The notes under the pieces were generated by a model, which saw only the letters and a list, made by a program, of their open reading frames with translations, searched no databases and was not told where the DNA came from. Made by a program: the position numbers and the translations under genes. From assembly GCA_017427625.1 (NCBI GenBank), contig JAFRSL010000104.1, positions 1-5,360 on the forward strand: DNA of 5,360 nucleotides. The letters are read 5' to 3'. Within the stretch, counting starts at the first letter, position 1; each line of letters starts with the position of its first letter. The DNA comes from Synergistaceae bacterium (GTDB taxonomy: Bacteria; Synergistota; Synergistia; Synergistales; Aminobacteriaceae). This document shows positions 1 through 5,360 of this stretch, piece by piece.

Positions 1-1474
1 AACATATGTCATGATATTCCTGATATTCGGTGCGTTCTTGGAGAAGTCGGGGGCTGGCGACTGGTTCATGAGCGTCGCGCAGGCTTTCACGGGGACAACT
101 CCCGGCGGCCCTGCACAGATAGCCGTGTTATCGTCGTGCCTATTCGGGTCAATCTCAGGTTCAGCTGTCGCCAACGTCTACGGAACAGGAACATTCACGA
201 TCCCACTGATGATGAAAATCGGTTATGAGCCGTTCTTCGCGGGAGCTGTCGAGGCTGTTGCGAGTTCGGGCGGACAGATAATGCCTCCGATTATGGGAGC
301 TGGAGCGTTCCTAATGGCCTCGTTCTTGGGACTTCAATACCGCGAAATCATGATTGCCGCAATCTTCCCGGCGTTGCTTTACTACGGGGCATTGTTCCTG
401 ATGGTGAGACTTCGCGCGCTTAAGACGGGACTTCGAGGGCTTGACCCTTCCGAATTACCGTCAAAACACGATGTTCTCAGCAAGTGGTACATGATTGCGC
501 CGATTTTGGGGCTGATTGTGTTTCTTCTGATAGGCTACACTCCAATGAGGGCGGCACTGTTGGGGATTGGCCTTGCGTGGCTGGTGTCATTCTTCAACTT
601 CAAGCCTGAGACAACTGGGACACAGAAAACGTTAGCAGTAGTAACAGCGTTAGTCTCACTTGCGCTTGGAACTTTGCTGACATTAAAGCCTGAGATTTTT
701 GTGGGGATAAAGCCGGGAATGCAGTTCGTGATTATCGGGGCATACATGCTCATTGCCTCGTGGTTCAATCCCGGAATGAACACGCGCGAGTTCATTGACG
801 CAATCGAGAAGGGCGCGCAGGGAATACCGCTTGTTTGCGTTGCGTGTGCTACGGCTGGAATAGTTCTTGGAGCGGTCTCACTGACAGGAATCGGCGGAAA
901 GCTCGTAGGCTTCGTGATTTCGTTCGCGGGAGACATGCCTCTTCTTGCGCTTGTGCTGGTGATGCTTATTGCGACGCTTCTGGGAATGGGGCTTCCTACG
1001 ACGGGGGCGTACATTCTCGCGGCGGCACTGGGCGCACCTATCCTCGTTAAGCTGGGATTCCCTCCTATAGCGGCACACATGTTCGTCTTCTACTACGCTA
1101 TAATCTCGAACATAACGCCTCCTGTTGCTTTGGCGGCATATGCGGCAAGCTCGATAGCAGGCTCAAATCCCAACAAGACAGGATTTCAGGCAATGCAGCT
1201 GGGATTCTTGGCGTATGTCGTACCGTTCGCGTTCTGCTACGATCCTGGCTTGCTGATGCAGGGGTCATGGGTGCAGATATGCTGGGCGTTACTGAGCGGA
1301 ATCAGTGCGGTCTTTGCGTTCGCGTACATGTGGATGGGGTACATCAAGAAGCCGATCAGCCTCGTGATGCGTGTGCTTCTGGCTGTGTCGGGCGTAATGT
1401 GCCTGATGGTGTGGCCAGCTGTAACGCTTGGAGGATTCGCGATTCTTGTTGCGGTGTACTTCCTGAACCGTTAA
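1..1474 (+). CDS. TRAP transporter fused permease (TAXI type, DctQM-like), 3' part
   Basis: This is the membrane permease of a tripartite ATP-independent periplasmic transporter. Such permeases use the sodium gradient to import organic or amino acids delivered by a periplasmic TAXI-type binding protein. The reading frame is open to the left edge: codons for Thr-Tyr-Val precede the Met codon at 11 and continue the conserved stretch before IFGAFLEKSGAG. The true start is therefore upstream, and fused family members of about 630-650 residues suggest that some 150 are missing. Counting from the Met at 11, DctM hallmarks are GSAVANVYGTGTFTIP (50-65), EAVASSGGQIMPP (81-93), GMGLPTTGAY (325-334) and SNITPPVALAAYA (366-378), set among many hydrophobic helices. 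A poorly conserved hydrophobic stretch at about 160-250 separates the two conserved blocks. The gene ends in TAA and is followed 13 bases later by a terminator, so it is the last gene of its operon. The substrate cannot be read from the permease; the binding protein gene is not in the window. Confidence 0.93.
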   Translation, partial: TYVMIFLIFGAFLEKSGAGDWFMSVAQAFTGTTPGGPAQIAVLSSCLFGSISGSAVANVYGTGTFTIPLMMKIGYEPFFAGAVEAVASSGGQIMPPIMGAGAFLMASFLGLQYREIMIAAIFPALLYYGALFLMVRLRALKTGLRGLDPSELPSKHDVLSKWYMIAPILGLIVFLLIGYTPMRAALLGIGLAWLVSFFNFKPETTGTQKTLAVVTALVSLALGTLLTLKPEIFVGIKPGMQFVIIGAYMLIASWFNPGMNTREFIDAIEKGAQGIPLVCVACATAGIVLGAVSLTGIGGKLVGFVISFAGDMPLLALVLVMLIATLLGMGLPTTGAYILAAALGAPILVKLGFPPIAAHMFVFYYAIISNITPPVALAAYAASSIAGSNPNKTGFQAMQLGFLAYVVPFAFCYDPGLLMQGSWVQICWALLSGISAVFAFAYMWMGYIKKPISLVMRVLLAVSGVMCLMVWPAVTLGGFAILVAVYFLNR

Positions 1475-1487
1475 GGCAAAAATTTTT

Positions 1488-1524
1488 ACGCAGACTCGTA
1501 GGAATGTGCGGGCCTGCGTTTTTT
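1488..1524 (+). terminator. Intrinsic terminator after the TRAP permease
   Basis: ACGCAG (1488-1493) pairs with CTGCGT (1514-1519). After one A/C mismatch the stem continues with five more pairs (1495-1499 with 1508-1512, including G-U pairs), closing an 8-base loop. Six T's follow at 1519-1524. The T-tract is on the + strand and the hairpin starts 13 bases after the permease stop codon, so it ends that transcript. Confidence 0.8.
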
Positions 1525-1906
1525 ATGTGTTTCCCGAAAACTCTATGACTGATGTCTGAGCCTGAAAACCTCTGTGGGGGCATAACTGGATAGAAAAAGT
1601 ATGTGAAAAATAATCGATACTCTGTATAGCAAGGGCAAACAGGATTTTTCCCAGTTGCCCGTTATCCGGTTCAAATTCCAGCTTTATTCAGATGCCGGAA
1701 CTTATATCCTACAAAACGCTGCTTGTATGTACTTATTTCCTTATAGCTTTCATATATTCCTTTTAAGTTATAGAAAAAGAAAAACGATTCACTATCGCAT
1801 GGACTACGAGAATTTATGCCTATGGAGAGAATGTACTTTTTGCTTTTGGCAAGATGCCCCCAGCTGGTAAATCGATCTGAACGCTGTTGAAATAGAAAGC
1901 TATAAG
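1525..1906. other. AT-rich intergenic spacer with no supported gene
   Basis: These roughly 380 bases lie between the TRAP terminator and the MATE promoter. By my count GC is about 37% over 1581-1920, against about 55% in a sampled stretch of the neighbouring permease gene. Open frames of 70-100 codons exist on both strands (for example 1655-1870 on + and 1671-1964 on -). They lack ribosome binding sites, have no recognisable motif, and one runs across the MATE promoter, so I do not call them genes. Inside are a hairpin at 1633-1660 and a perfect 9-base inverted repeat, TGGGGGCAT at 1575-1583 with its complement at 1854-1862. I see no tRNA, riboswitch or insertion sequence that I can name. Confidence 0.6.
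1633..1660. repeat. Hairpin in the intergenic spacer
   Basis: GGGCAA (1633-1638) is the exact complement of TTGCCC (1655-1660). Inside, C1640 can pair with G1654 and GG (1642-1643) with CC (1651-1652), leaving a 7-base T-rich loop. No T-tract follows on either strand, so it is not a standard terminator. It lies about 270 bases upstream of the MATE promoter, too far to be a leader of that transcript unless an earlier promoter exists. Its role is unknown. Confidence 0.45.
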
Positions 1907-1933
1907 TTGGGGTAGTTTGCCGAGTGCTATAAT
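1907..1933 (+). promoter_or_regulatory. Extended -10 promoter for the MATE gene
   Basis: A perfect TATAAT lies at 1928-1933 and is preceded by TGC (1925-1927), the extended -10 element. A TTGGGG -35-like hexamer at 1907-1912 gives a short 15-base spacer, which the extended -10 may offset. Transcription would start near 1940, leaving a leader of about 27 bases that contains the AGGAG (1953-1957) ribosome binding site. The leader is too short for a riboswitch. Confidence 0.65.
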
Positions 1934-1966
1934 CCAATAAACTCACATATTCAGGAGATAACATTC

Positions 1967-3325
1967 ATGGCACAGTTACGCCTTCACAATCACAGCAACA
2001 ACATAGACATGCTTCATGGCCCATTGCTCGGAAAAATCCTAATCTTCGCGCTTCCATTGGCGGCAAGCATGATGTTACAGCAGCTCTTCAACTCGGCTGA
2101 TGTGGCAGTAGTAGGACGCTTCGACTCCCCTCAGGCAATGGCGGCAGTCGGAAGCAACGGTGCGGCAATAAATCTCATGGTCAACCTTTTCGTCGGACTC
2201 TCCATCGGTGCGAATGTCGTCGTAGCTCGCTGCATTGGACGCAATGAGACCGGCAAGATCCATGACGCTATTCACACCTCAATATCGCTCGCCCTAATCA
2301 GCGGAGTGCTATTGCTTACATGGGGAGTGTTAATCGCAAAGCCCATATTGACACTCATGAACACTCCCGAAGATATTATTGACCTCGCTGTCGTCTATTT
2401 CAGGATTTACTTCTTGGGAATGCCGTTCATAATGCTCTACAATTTCGGTTCAGCAATTCTAAGAAGCAAAGGGGACAGCAAGCGTCCTTTATGGAGTCTA
2501 GGTCTCGGCGGGGTAATCAACGTCATTCTCAACCTCATATTCGTTATCTGCCTGAAACTCAGCGTTGTAGGCGTGGCGCTCGCAACTGTAATCTCAAACG
2601 TCGTAAGCTCCCTCATGATCATGTACTACCTAATGACTGAGGACGAGCCTTTCCGCTTCAGGGTCGGCGACTTGTCATTCAAGCGGGAACATTTCATTCA
2701 GATATTGAAGATAGGACTTCCGGCGGGGATTCAGGGGTCGTTATTCTCGATCTCGAACATGACGATACAGACGGCCATAAACTCGCTCGGTTCGTATGCA
2801 AGCGCGGGGAGTGCAGCGGCGTTGAATTTCGACTTCCTCACGTACTATGTTGTTGCGGCGTTCACACAAGCTGCCGTAACATTCACGTCCCAGAATTTCG
2901 GAGCAGGCGATTACGGAAGGTGTAAGCGTGTATTCTCCCTCACAATGTCGATGGGGGTATTGCTGACGGGAGCCGTGTGTCTTGCGTGCGCTGTGTGGAA
3001 GACGGAAGTATTGAGCCTCTACACGGTCAATCCTGAAGTCCTTCGTTATGCCGAAGTGAGAATGATACATGCGGTTGCGTTCCTTTGGATGTGCAACATA
3101 TACGAGGTTAGCGGAGGCTGCTTGAGGGGAATGGGGTACTCTATGCTTCCGTCTGTGCTTGTGCTTTTGGGATGCTGTGTGCTTAGGATTGTTTGGGTTT
3201 ACACAGTCTTCGCGTGGGAAAATGATTTTGCCGTATTGATGAACGTTTACCCTGTTTCGTGGACGATTACGGGAATCGCTACGATGATTGCTTATTGGTA
3301 TGTGAGGCGCAAACTTTTCGCATAA
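1967..3325 (+). CDS. MATE family multidrug/cation-coupled efflux transporter
   Basis: This is an inner-membrane antiporter of the MATE family, which exports organic cations, drugs or metabolites in exchange for sodium or protons. The 452 residues are the usual length, with about twelve hydrophobic segments in two halves (roughly 24-222 and 246-446) joined by a polar linker around 223-245. Family signatures include GPLLGKILIFALPLAASMML with QQLFNSADVAVVGRF at the start of the first half (18-52), LRSKGDSKRP (165-174) and the second-half SQNFGAGD (308-315). The start is firm: AGGAG lies nine bases upstream of the ATG, and the protein begins just before the first conserved helix. The gene is monocistronic, with its own promoter. 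It converges with gltS, with stop codons only 46 bases apart. It resembles MepA/DinF-like MATE proteins of anaerobes, but sequence alone does not give the substrate. No substrate-linked gene or local regulator lies beside it. Confidence 0.94.
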   Translation: MAQLRLHNHSNNIDMLHGPLLGKILIFALPLAASMMLQQLFNSADVAVVGRFDSPQAMAAVGSNGAAINLMVNLFVGLSIGANVVVARCIGRNETGKIHDAIHTSISLALISGVLLLTWGVLIAKPILTLMNTPEDIIDLAVVYFRIYFLGMPFIMLYNFGSAILRSKGDSKRPLWSLGLGGVINVILNLIFVICLKLSVVGVALATVISNVVSSLMIMYYLMTEDEPFRFRVGDLSFKREHFIQILKIGLPAGIQGSLFSISNMTIQTAINSLGSYASAGSAAALNFDFLTYYVVAAFTQAAVTFTSQNFGAGDYGRCKRVFSLTMSMGVLLTGAVCLACAVWKTEVLSLYTVNPEVLRYAEVRMIHAVAFLWMCNIYEVSGGCLRGMGYSMLPSVLVLLGCCVLRIVWVYTVFAWENDFAVLMNVYPVSWTITGIATMIAYWYVRRKLFA

Positions 3326-3329
3326 TCAC

Positions 3330-3363
3330 AAAAGAGGGACTGCGTACTTTCACACAGCCCCTC
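3330..3363 (-). terminator. Intrinsic terminator of gltS, in the convergent gap
   Basis: The stem is 3334-3345 against 3352-3363, with a 6-base loop at 3346-3351. On the minus-strand transcript all twelve positions pair, two of them as G-U wobbles (3339/3358 and 3343/3354). On the + strand transcript those same positions are A-C mismatches. Four U's (bases 3333 to 3330) follow on the minus strand, while the + strand side has GAAAAAT and no T-tract. It lies just after the gltS stop codon (3372-3374). It begins 5 bases past the MATE stop but is poorly built to terminate MATE. Confidence 0.75.
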
Positions 3364-3371
3364 GAAAAATC

Positions 3372-4688
3372 TTACTTCTGGCGGAAGAATATTATCCCTA
3401 TCACAATAGGTACGACCATCATAGCGAAGCCCATCCAAATTGGAACATAAAGCCCCATAGTCATCGCAAACATAGGCACAAGCGCGGGCATACTCCCATA
3501 CACAGGTGCCCATATTGAATTGCCTATAGCGAGTGTATCGGCAGCATCAGTCTTTCCGTCGGGGTCAACACAGCGGATTAACGCAAGCCCAGTTGGAACA
3601 GTGCCCATTGACGCACCGAATGAACCGCAGCACTTCTCGAACCAGTTATCGCGGTGCCACCACTTGCAGAGGACAATCGCAAATATTGCCGTGATGATTA
3701 TCATTGCCGCGCTCACAATAAGAATGGGTGCGAACAAATCCGTAACCATCTTGAGATTCATCGTGGCCATTGCTGAGACTATGATGATTTCGAGGCCGAG
3801 TCCTGAGATTGAGTTTATCGTGCGGCGGTCAACATAATCTTTGAGGCTCGTATGCTTGATGATGTTCCAGACAACTATTCCGGCGAGTATACCGTTCATC
3901 AGCGTGGGCAACGGCTTCAGAGCGGGGATTACACCCTTGAGCCACGACATAACGTTATTACCGAGAAGCATACACGCGAGGACTATCGAGAGCTGTAACG
4001 AGAAGTTATCGATGCCTGAGCTTGAGACTTTTGCCATCCCGATTGGTGTCTGCTTTTCGGCGGGAAGCAATCCTCCGAACATGCTCGGATTGGCCTTGTA
4101 GTCATTCGTTGCCTGAGTAGCATAGCCGCGTCTAACTCCCCAGTTAATGATGACCATTCCGAAAATCATGCAAGAGAGAACTCCGATCGTCGACATGATC
4201 ATGCCTATATCAGTGATGCCCTGTATGCCGTACTCATCGGCCCAGACTTTCCCCGCACCTGCAGCAGTTCCATGACCGCCCCAGAACGAGAAGACCGCCG
4301 CAGTTCCCCAGCCGAAAGGAAGCTCCGGCCATGTCCCGCTGAGTATCGAGCCGAGCCACGTACCGATACACATCTGCATACCGTAAATCGAGACCATTAT
4401 GCAGAGATGAGCGAGGTACGCGTTGAGTTTTGACTTCTTCATGTCAACGCCTATGACCGTACACGTAAGAACGAGGTTGATCATGACTCCCGCCATTGAG
4501 CCGAATGATTTAGGGATTTCGACCCAGCCGAGAACCTGAGGCCCCATGATGAGCGCGAGGACTCCGCCTATTACCGCCGCAGGAATGTAGAGCCTCTGAA
4601 GTGGCTTGACTATCTCGCGTATTACGAAGCCCGCAAGAAGGAACGAGAAGAGAACGATTAAATCACCGAATATGCTTGCAAATGTCAA
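3372..4688 (-). CDS. gltS: GltS-family sodium/glutamate symporter
   Basis: This is an inner-membrane secondary carrier of the ESS/GltS family, which imports glutamate with sodium. It has 438 residues, a little longer than the roughly 400 of E. coli GltS. The fold is two inverted halves, each with a re-entrant Gly-rich loop: FWGGHGTAAG (135-144) matches the GGHGT signature of the first half, and GASMGTVPTGLAL (358-370) is the counterpart in the second half. Hydrophobic helices fill the rest, with a hydrophilic central linker at about 185-225. The start is TTG (4686-4688): AGGAG lies ten bases upstream, the first helix (about 8-27) then aligns with the family N terminus, and the next in-frame Met is residue 48, inside a helix. 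An ATG overlapping the AGGAG region is out of frame. A -10 box upstream and a terminator downstream suggest a single-gene unit. The second half differs from E. coli GltS (the IRCVDPDGKTDAADT region, 371-385), so the substrate could be another acidic compound. Confidence 0.9.
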   Translation of the reverse strand: MTFASIFGDLIVLFSFLLAGFVIREIVKPLQRLYIPAAVIGGVLALIMGPQVLGWVEIPKSFGSMAGVMINLVLTCTVIGVDMKKSKLNAYLAHLCIMVSIYGMQMCIGTWLGSILSGTWPELPFGWGTAAVFSFWGGHGTAAGAGKVWADEYGIQGITDIGMIMSTIGVLSCMIFGMVIINWGVRRGYATQATNDYKANPSMFGGLLPAEKQTPIGMAKVSSSGIDNFSLQLSIVLACMLLGNNVMSWLKGVIPALKPLPTLMNGILAGIVVWNIIKHTSLKDYVDRRTINSISGLGLEIIIVSAMATMNLKMVTDLFAPILIVSAAMIIITAIFAIVLCKWWHRDNWFEKCCGSFGASMGTVPTGLALIRCVDPDGKTDAADTLAIGNSIWAPVYGSMPALVPMFAMTMGLYVPIWMGFAMMVVPIVIGIIFFRQK

Positions 4689-4698
4689 TGCAATCCAT

Positions 4699-4703
4699 CT
4701 CCT
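4699..4703 (-). promoter_or_regulatory. Ribosome binding site that fixes the gltS TTG start
   Basis: AGGAG on the minus strand ends ten bases before TTG at 4688. The ATG formed directly after it is too close to be used and lies in another frame, with no long product. This site is the main reason to accept TTG as the start. Confidence 0.7.
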
Positions 4704-4728
4704 GAAATTGAATTTTGGAACACTGAAT

Positions 4729-4734
4729 ATTATA
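4729..4734 (-). promoter_or_regulatory. -10 box of the gltS promoter
   Basis: A perfect TATAAT on the minus strand, about 40 bases before the gltS start codon and after the toxin stop codon. No good -35 hexamer is seen 16-18 bases upstream, so the promoter may need an activator or be weak. It would give a leader of about 35 bases. Confidence 0.5.
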
Positions 4735-4760
4735 TGGCATAAACTTTCATTTACACGTCA

Positions 4761-4794
4761 GAGTCCTCACATGCCGAAAATGTCCGCATGACTC
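4761..4794 (-). repeat. Imperfect inverted repeat spanning the toxin 3' end
   Basis: CATGC and GCATG arms (4770-4790), with a G-G mismatch and two further pairs, close a 5-base loop. Outside them GAGTC (4761-4765) faces GACTC (4790-4794) with a bulge. The structure covers the last toxin codons and the bases after its stop. There is no T-tract, so it is not a standard terminator; it may slow or protect the toxin mRNA, or bind a regulator upstream of the gltS -10 box. The inner arms are also constrained by the coding sequence for the toxin C terminus. Confidence 0.35.
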
Positions 4795-5060
4795 CCAAGA
4801 CGCTCCAGAATTAGCAAACCATCACCCTCAAGCGTATACACCAGCACCAAATCCGGCTTAATGTGGCAGTCCCGCGAGCCTTCCCACTCACCATGAAGTG
4901 CATGATCCCGGTACTTTGGCGGAAGGGGTAGGTTATTCGCAAGAGCCGCTACAACCTTCCATAGCTGGCCAGTAACAGGCTGAAGGAGGCTTCCATATTC
5001 TCCTCTACCCTCTCGTTTGAAATCATGCCGAAACTTGCTGCGCTGCTCTACTCTCCTCAT
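4767..5060 (-). CDS. yafQ: YafQ-family type II toxin (RelE/ParE superfamily mRNA interferase)
   Basis: This is a ribosome-dependent mRNA endonuclease of the YafQ family, neutralised by binding to its antitoxin. The C-terminal half carries the family pattern: LPLPPKYRDHAL (about 45-56), GSRDCHIKPDLVLVY (61-75) and RLGSHADIFG (87-96). The residues equivalent to the E. coli YafQ active site are all present: His53, His66, Asp70 and His91, plus Phe95. With 97 residues it is close to E. coli YafQ. The start chosen is the second of two adjacent ATG codons, because AGGAGG then sits six bases upstream; the first ATG (5061-5063) would add one Met and is also possible. A longer in-frame extension to 5108 is unlikely, as it would lie within antitoxin codons without its own signal. 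The gene overlaps the upstream antitoxin by 38 bases in another frame, so the two are likely translationally coupled. It is predicted active because the catalytic set is intact; the target codon specificity is unknown. Confidence 0.9.
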   Translation of the reverse strand: MRRVEQRSKFRHDFKREGRGEYGSLLQPVTGQLWKVVAALANNLPLPPKYRDHALHGEWEGSRDCHIKPDLVLVYTLEGDGLLILERLGSHADIFGM

Positions 5061-5325
5061 CATCCACCTCCTCCAGCATCTGCGCCCAGTCTGCCGCAAG
5101 TTCTTCAAGCGTCATCGGCTCACTTAGTTCATCAAGCCCGTGATTCCTTTCATACGTCCACCGAATCATCGACTCCGTAGGATTCCCGAACCTGTCCCAT
5201 AACACACCGTTATCTTCAACGTCAGGCTCATACTCGTAGTTCTCCACCAGCTCGTGAATCTCCTCATCTGTCAGCTTGCGGTCGAACACATAGCTCTGCT
5301 TCTTCTTCTCCATTACTGCTTCCAT
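5023..5325 (-). CDS. Putative antitoxin, partner of the YafQ-family toxin (unrecognised family)
   Basis: I do not recognise the family; the antitoxin role is inferred from its place directly upstream of, and overlapping, an intact YafQ-family toxin. The 100-residue product is very acidic: by my count 28 Asp/Glu against 9 Lys/Arg. After a short lysine-rich start (7-9) come a possible strand and helix (12-30), an acidic turn, a central segment with LWDRFGNPTESMIRW (42-56), and a likely amphipathic helix MTLEELAADWAQMLEEV (71-87) that could wrap the toxin. I see no DinJ/RelB-like ribbon-helix-helix, HTH or AbrB pattern, so DNA binding and autoregulation are uncertain. The start is ATG at 5323-5325: AGGAGG lies eight bases upstream, whereas a GTG three codons earlier overlaps that site. 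A Met at residue 5 is too far from it. The promoter is outside the window or at its very edge. Alternatively it is an unrelated small acidic protein in the same operon. Confidence 0.75.
   Translation of the reverse strand: MEAVMEKKKQSYVFDRKLTDEEIHELVENYEYEPDVEDNGVLWDRFGNPTESMIRWTYERNHGLDELSEPMTLEELAADWAQMLEEVDDEESRAAQQVSA
5067..5074 (-). promoter_or_regulatory. Toxin Shine-Dalgarno inside the antitoxin gene
   Basis: GGAGGAGG on the minus strand lies in the antitoxin codons for Leu-Glu-Glu-Val. AGGAGG (5067-5072) is six bases from the ATG at 5060; the overlapping GGAGG (5070-5074) is six bases from the ATG at 5063. Ribosomes finishing the antitoxin at 5023 would pass over the toxin start, which fits coupled translation. 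Confidence 0.75.
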
Positions 5326-5333
5326 GATTCTCA

Positions 5334-5339
5334 CCTCCT
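5334..5339 (-). promoter_or_regulatory. Ribosome binding site deciding the antitoxin start
   Basis: A perfect AGGAGG on the minus strand, eight bases before the ATG at 5325. It overlaps the upstream GTG (5332-5334), ruling that codon out as a start. Confidence 0.75.
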
Positions 5340-5360
5340 CTCATATTCCGAACAGCTCCG

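Noticed and set aside
535..1080. Long open frames antisense to the TRAP permease, including one of 181 codons
   Set aside because: These are shadow frames opposite a conserved transporter gene, with no start signals and low-complexity composition.
1664..1681. tRNA T-arm-like string (GGTTCAAATTCC) after the spacer hairpin
   Set aside because: The pairing base needed to close the T-arm is wrong, and there is no acceptor stem, D-arm or anticodon arm around it.
1655..1870. 71-codon open frame on the + strand, with a 23-codon Trp- and Cys-rich stretch from an internal ATG near its end
   Set aside because: It starts at TTG inside the hairpin, has no ribosome binding site and matches no family I know. 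The Trp-rich tail looks like a leader peptide, but no attenuator-type hairpin with a T-tract follows, and the MATE promoter lies downstream of it.
1671..1964. 97-codon open frame on the minus strand in the spacer
   Set aside because: It has no Shine-Dalgarno sequence before its ATG, runs over the MATE promoter and ribosome site, and has an unlikely composition with a run of Phe from an A-rich stretch.
3520..4101. Open frames on the + strand opposite gltS (105 and 86 codons)
   Set aside because: They are mirror frames of the gltS coding sequence, with no ribosome binding sites and no motif.
5061..5108. N-terminal extension of the toxin to a start at 5108
   Set aside because: The extra 16 residues (Arg- and Trp-rich) come from antitoxin codons read in another frame. 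The strong AGGAGG just before the ATG pair at 5058-5063 gives the true start.
1..5360. CRISPR array, insertion sequence, phage or defence island
   Set aside because: I see no spaced direct repeats, transposase, integrase, tRNA attachment site or defence-type nuclease apart from the small toxin-antitoxin pair.

Overview
The window is an ordinary stretch of bacterial chromosome with mostly complete protein genes: two membrane transporters and a partial third, plus a small toxin-antitoxin pair. A fused TAXI-type TRAP permease, a GltS-family carrier, a MATE exporter, about 50-55% GC in the genes and strong AGGAG-type ribosome binding sites suggest an anaerobic, amino/organic-acid-using bacterium. 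A member of Synergistota is my best guess and a clostridial relative is the alternative; this is inference from gene style, not from a marker gene.

Layout. On the + strand, 1-1474 is the 3' part of a fused TRAP transporter permease (its 5' end lies outside the window), closed by an intrinsic terminator at 1488-1524. A gene-poor, AT-rich spacer follows (about 37% GC over 1581-1920). It holds one clear hairpin but no convincing gene, and ends in an extended -10 promoter (1907-1933) that drives a complete MATE efflux gene (1967-3325, +). A hairpin terminator at 3330-3363 lies between the convergent MATE and gltS genes. Its base pairing and T-tract show that it serves the minus-strand gltS gene. 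On the minus strand, reading right to left, are an acidic 100-residue putative antitoxin (5023-5325), an overlapping YafQ-family toxin (4767-5060), a short intergenic gap with a -10 box, and a GltS-family sodium/glutamate symporter (3372-4688) that starts with TTG.

How the genes work together. TRAP permeases and GltS are both sodium-coupled uptake systems for organic and amino acids, and MATE is a cation-driven exporter, so the region is mainly about membrane traffic. Nothing ties the three into one pathway: each has its own promoter or terminator. The toxin-antitoxin pair is a separate, translationally coupled unit upstream of gltS.

The most unusual element is the toxin-antitoxin pair. The toxin keeps all four YafQ active-site positions, but its partner does not resemble DinJ/RelB ribbon-helix-helix antitoxins, and the two genes overlap by about 38 bp with the toxin Shine-Dalgarno sequence inside the antitoxin codons.
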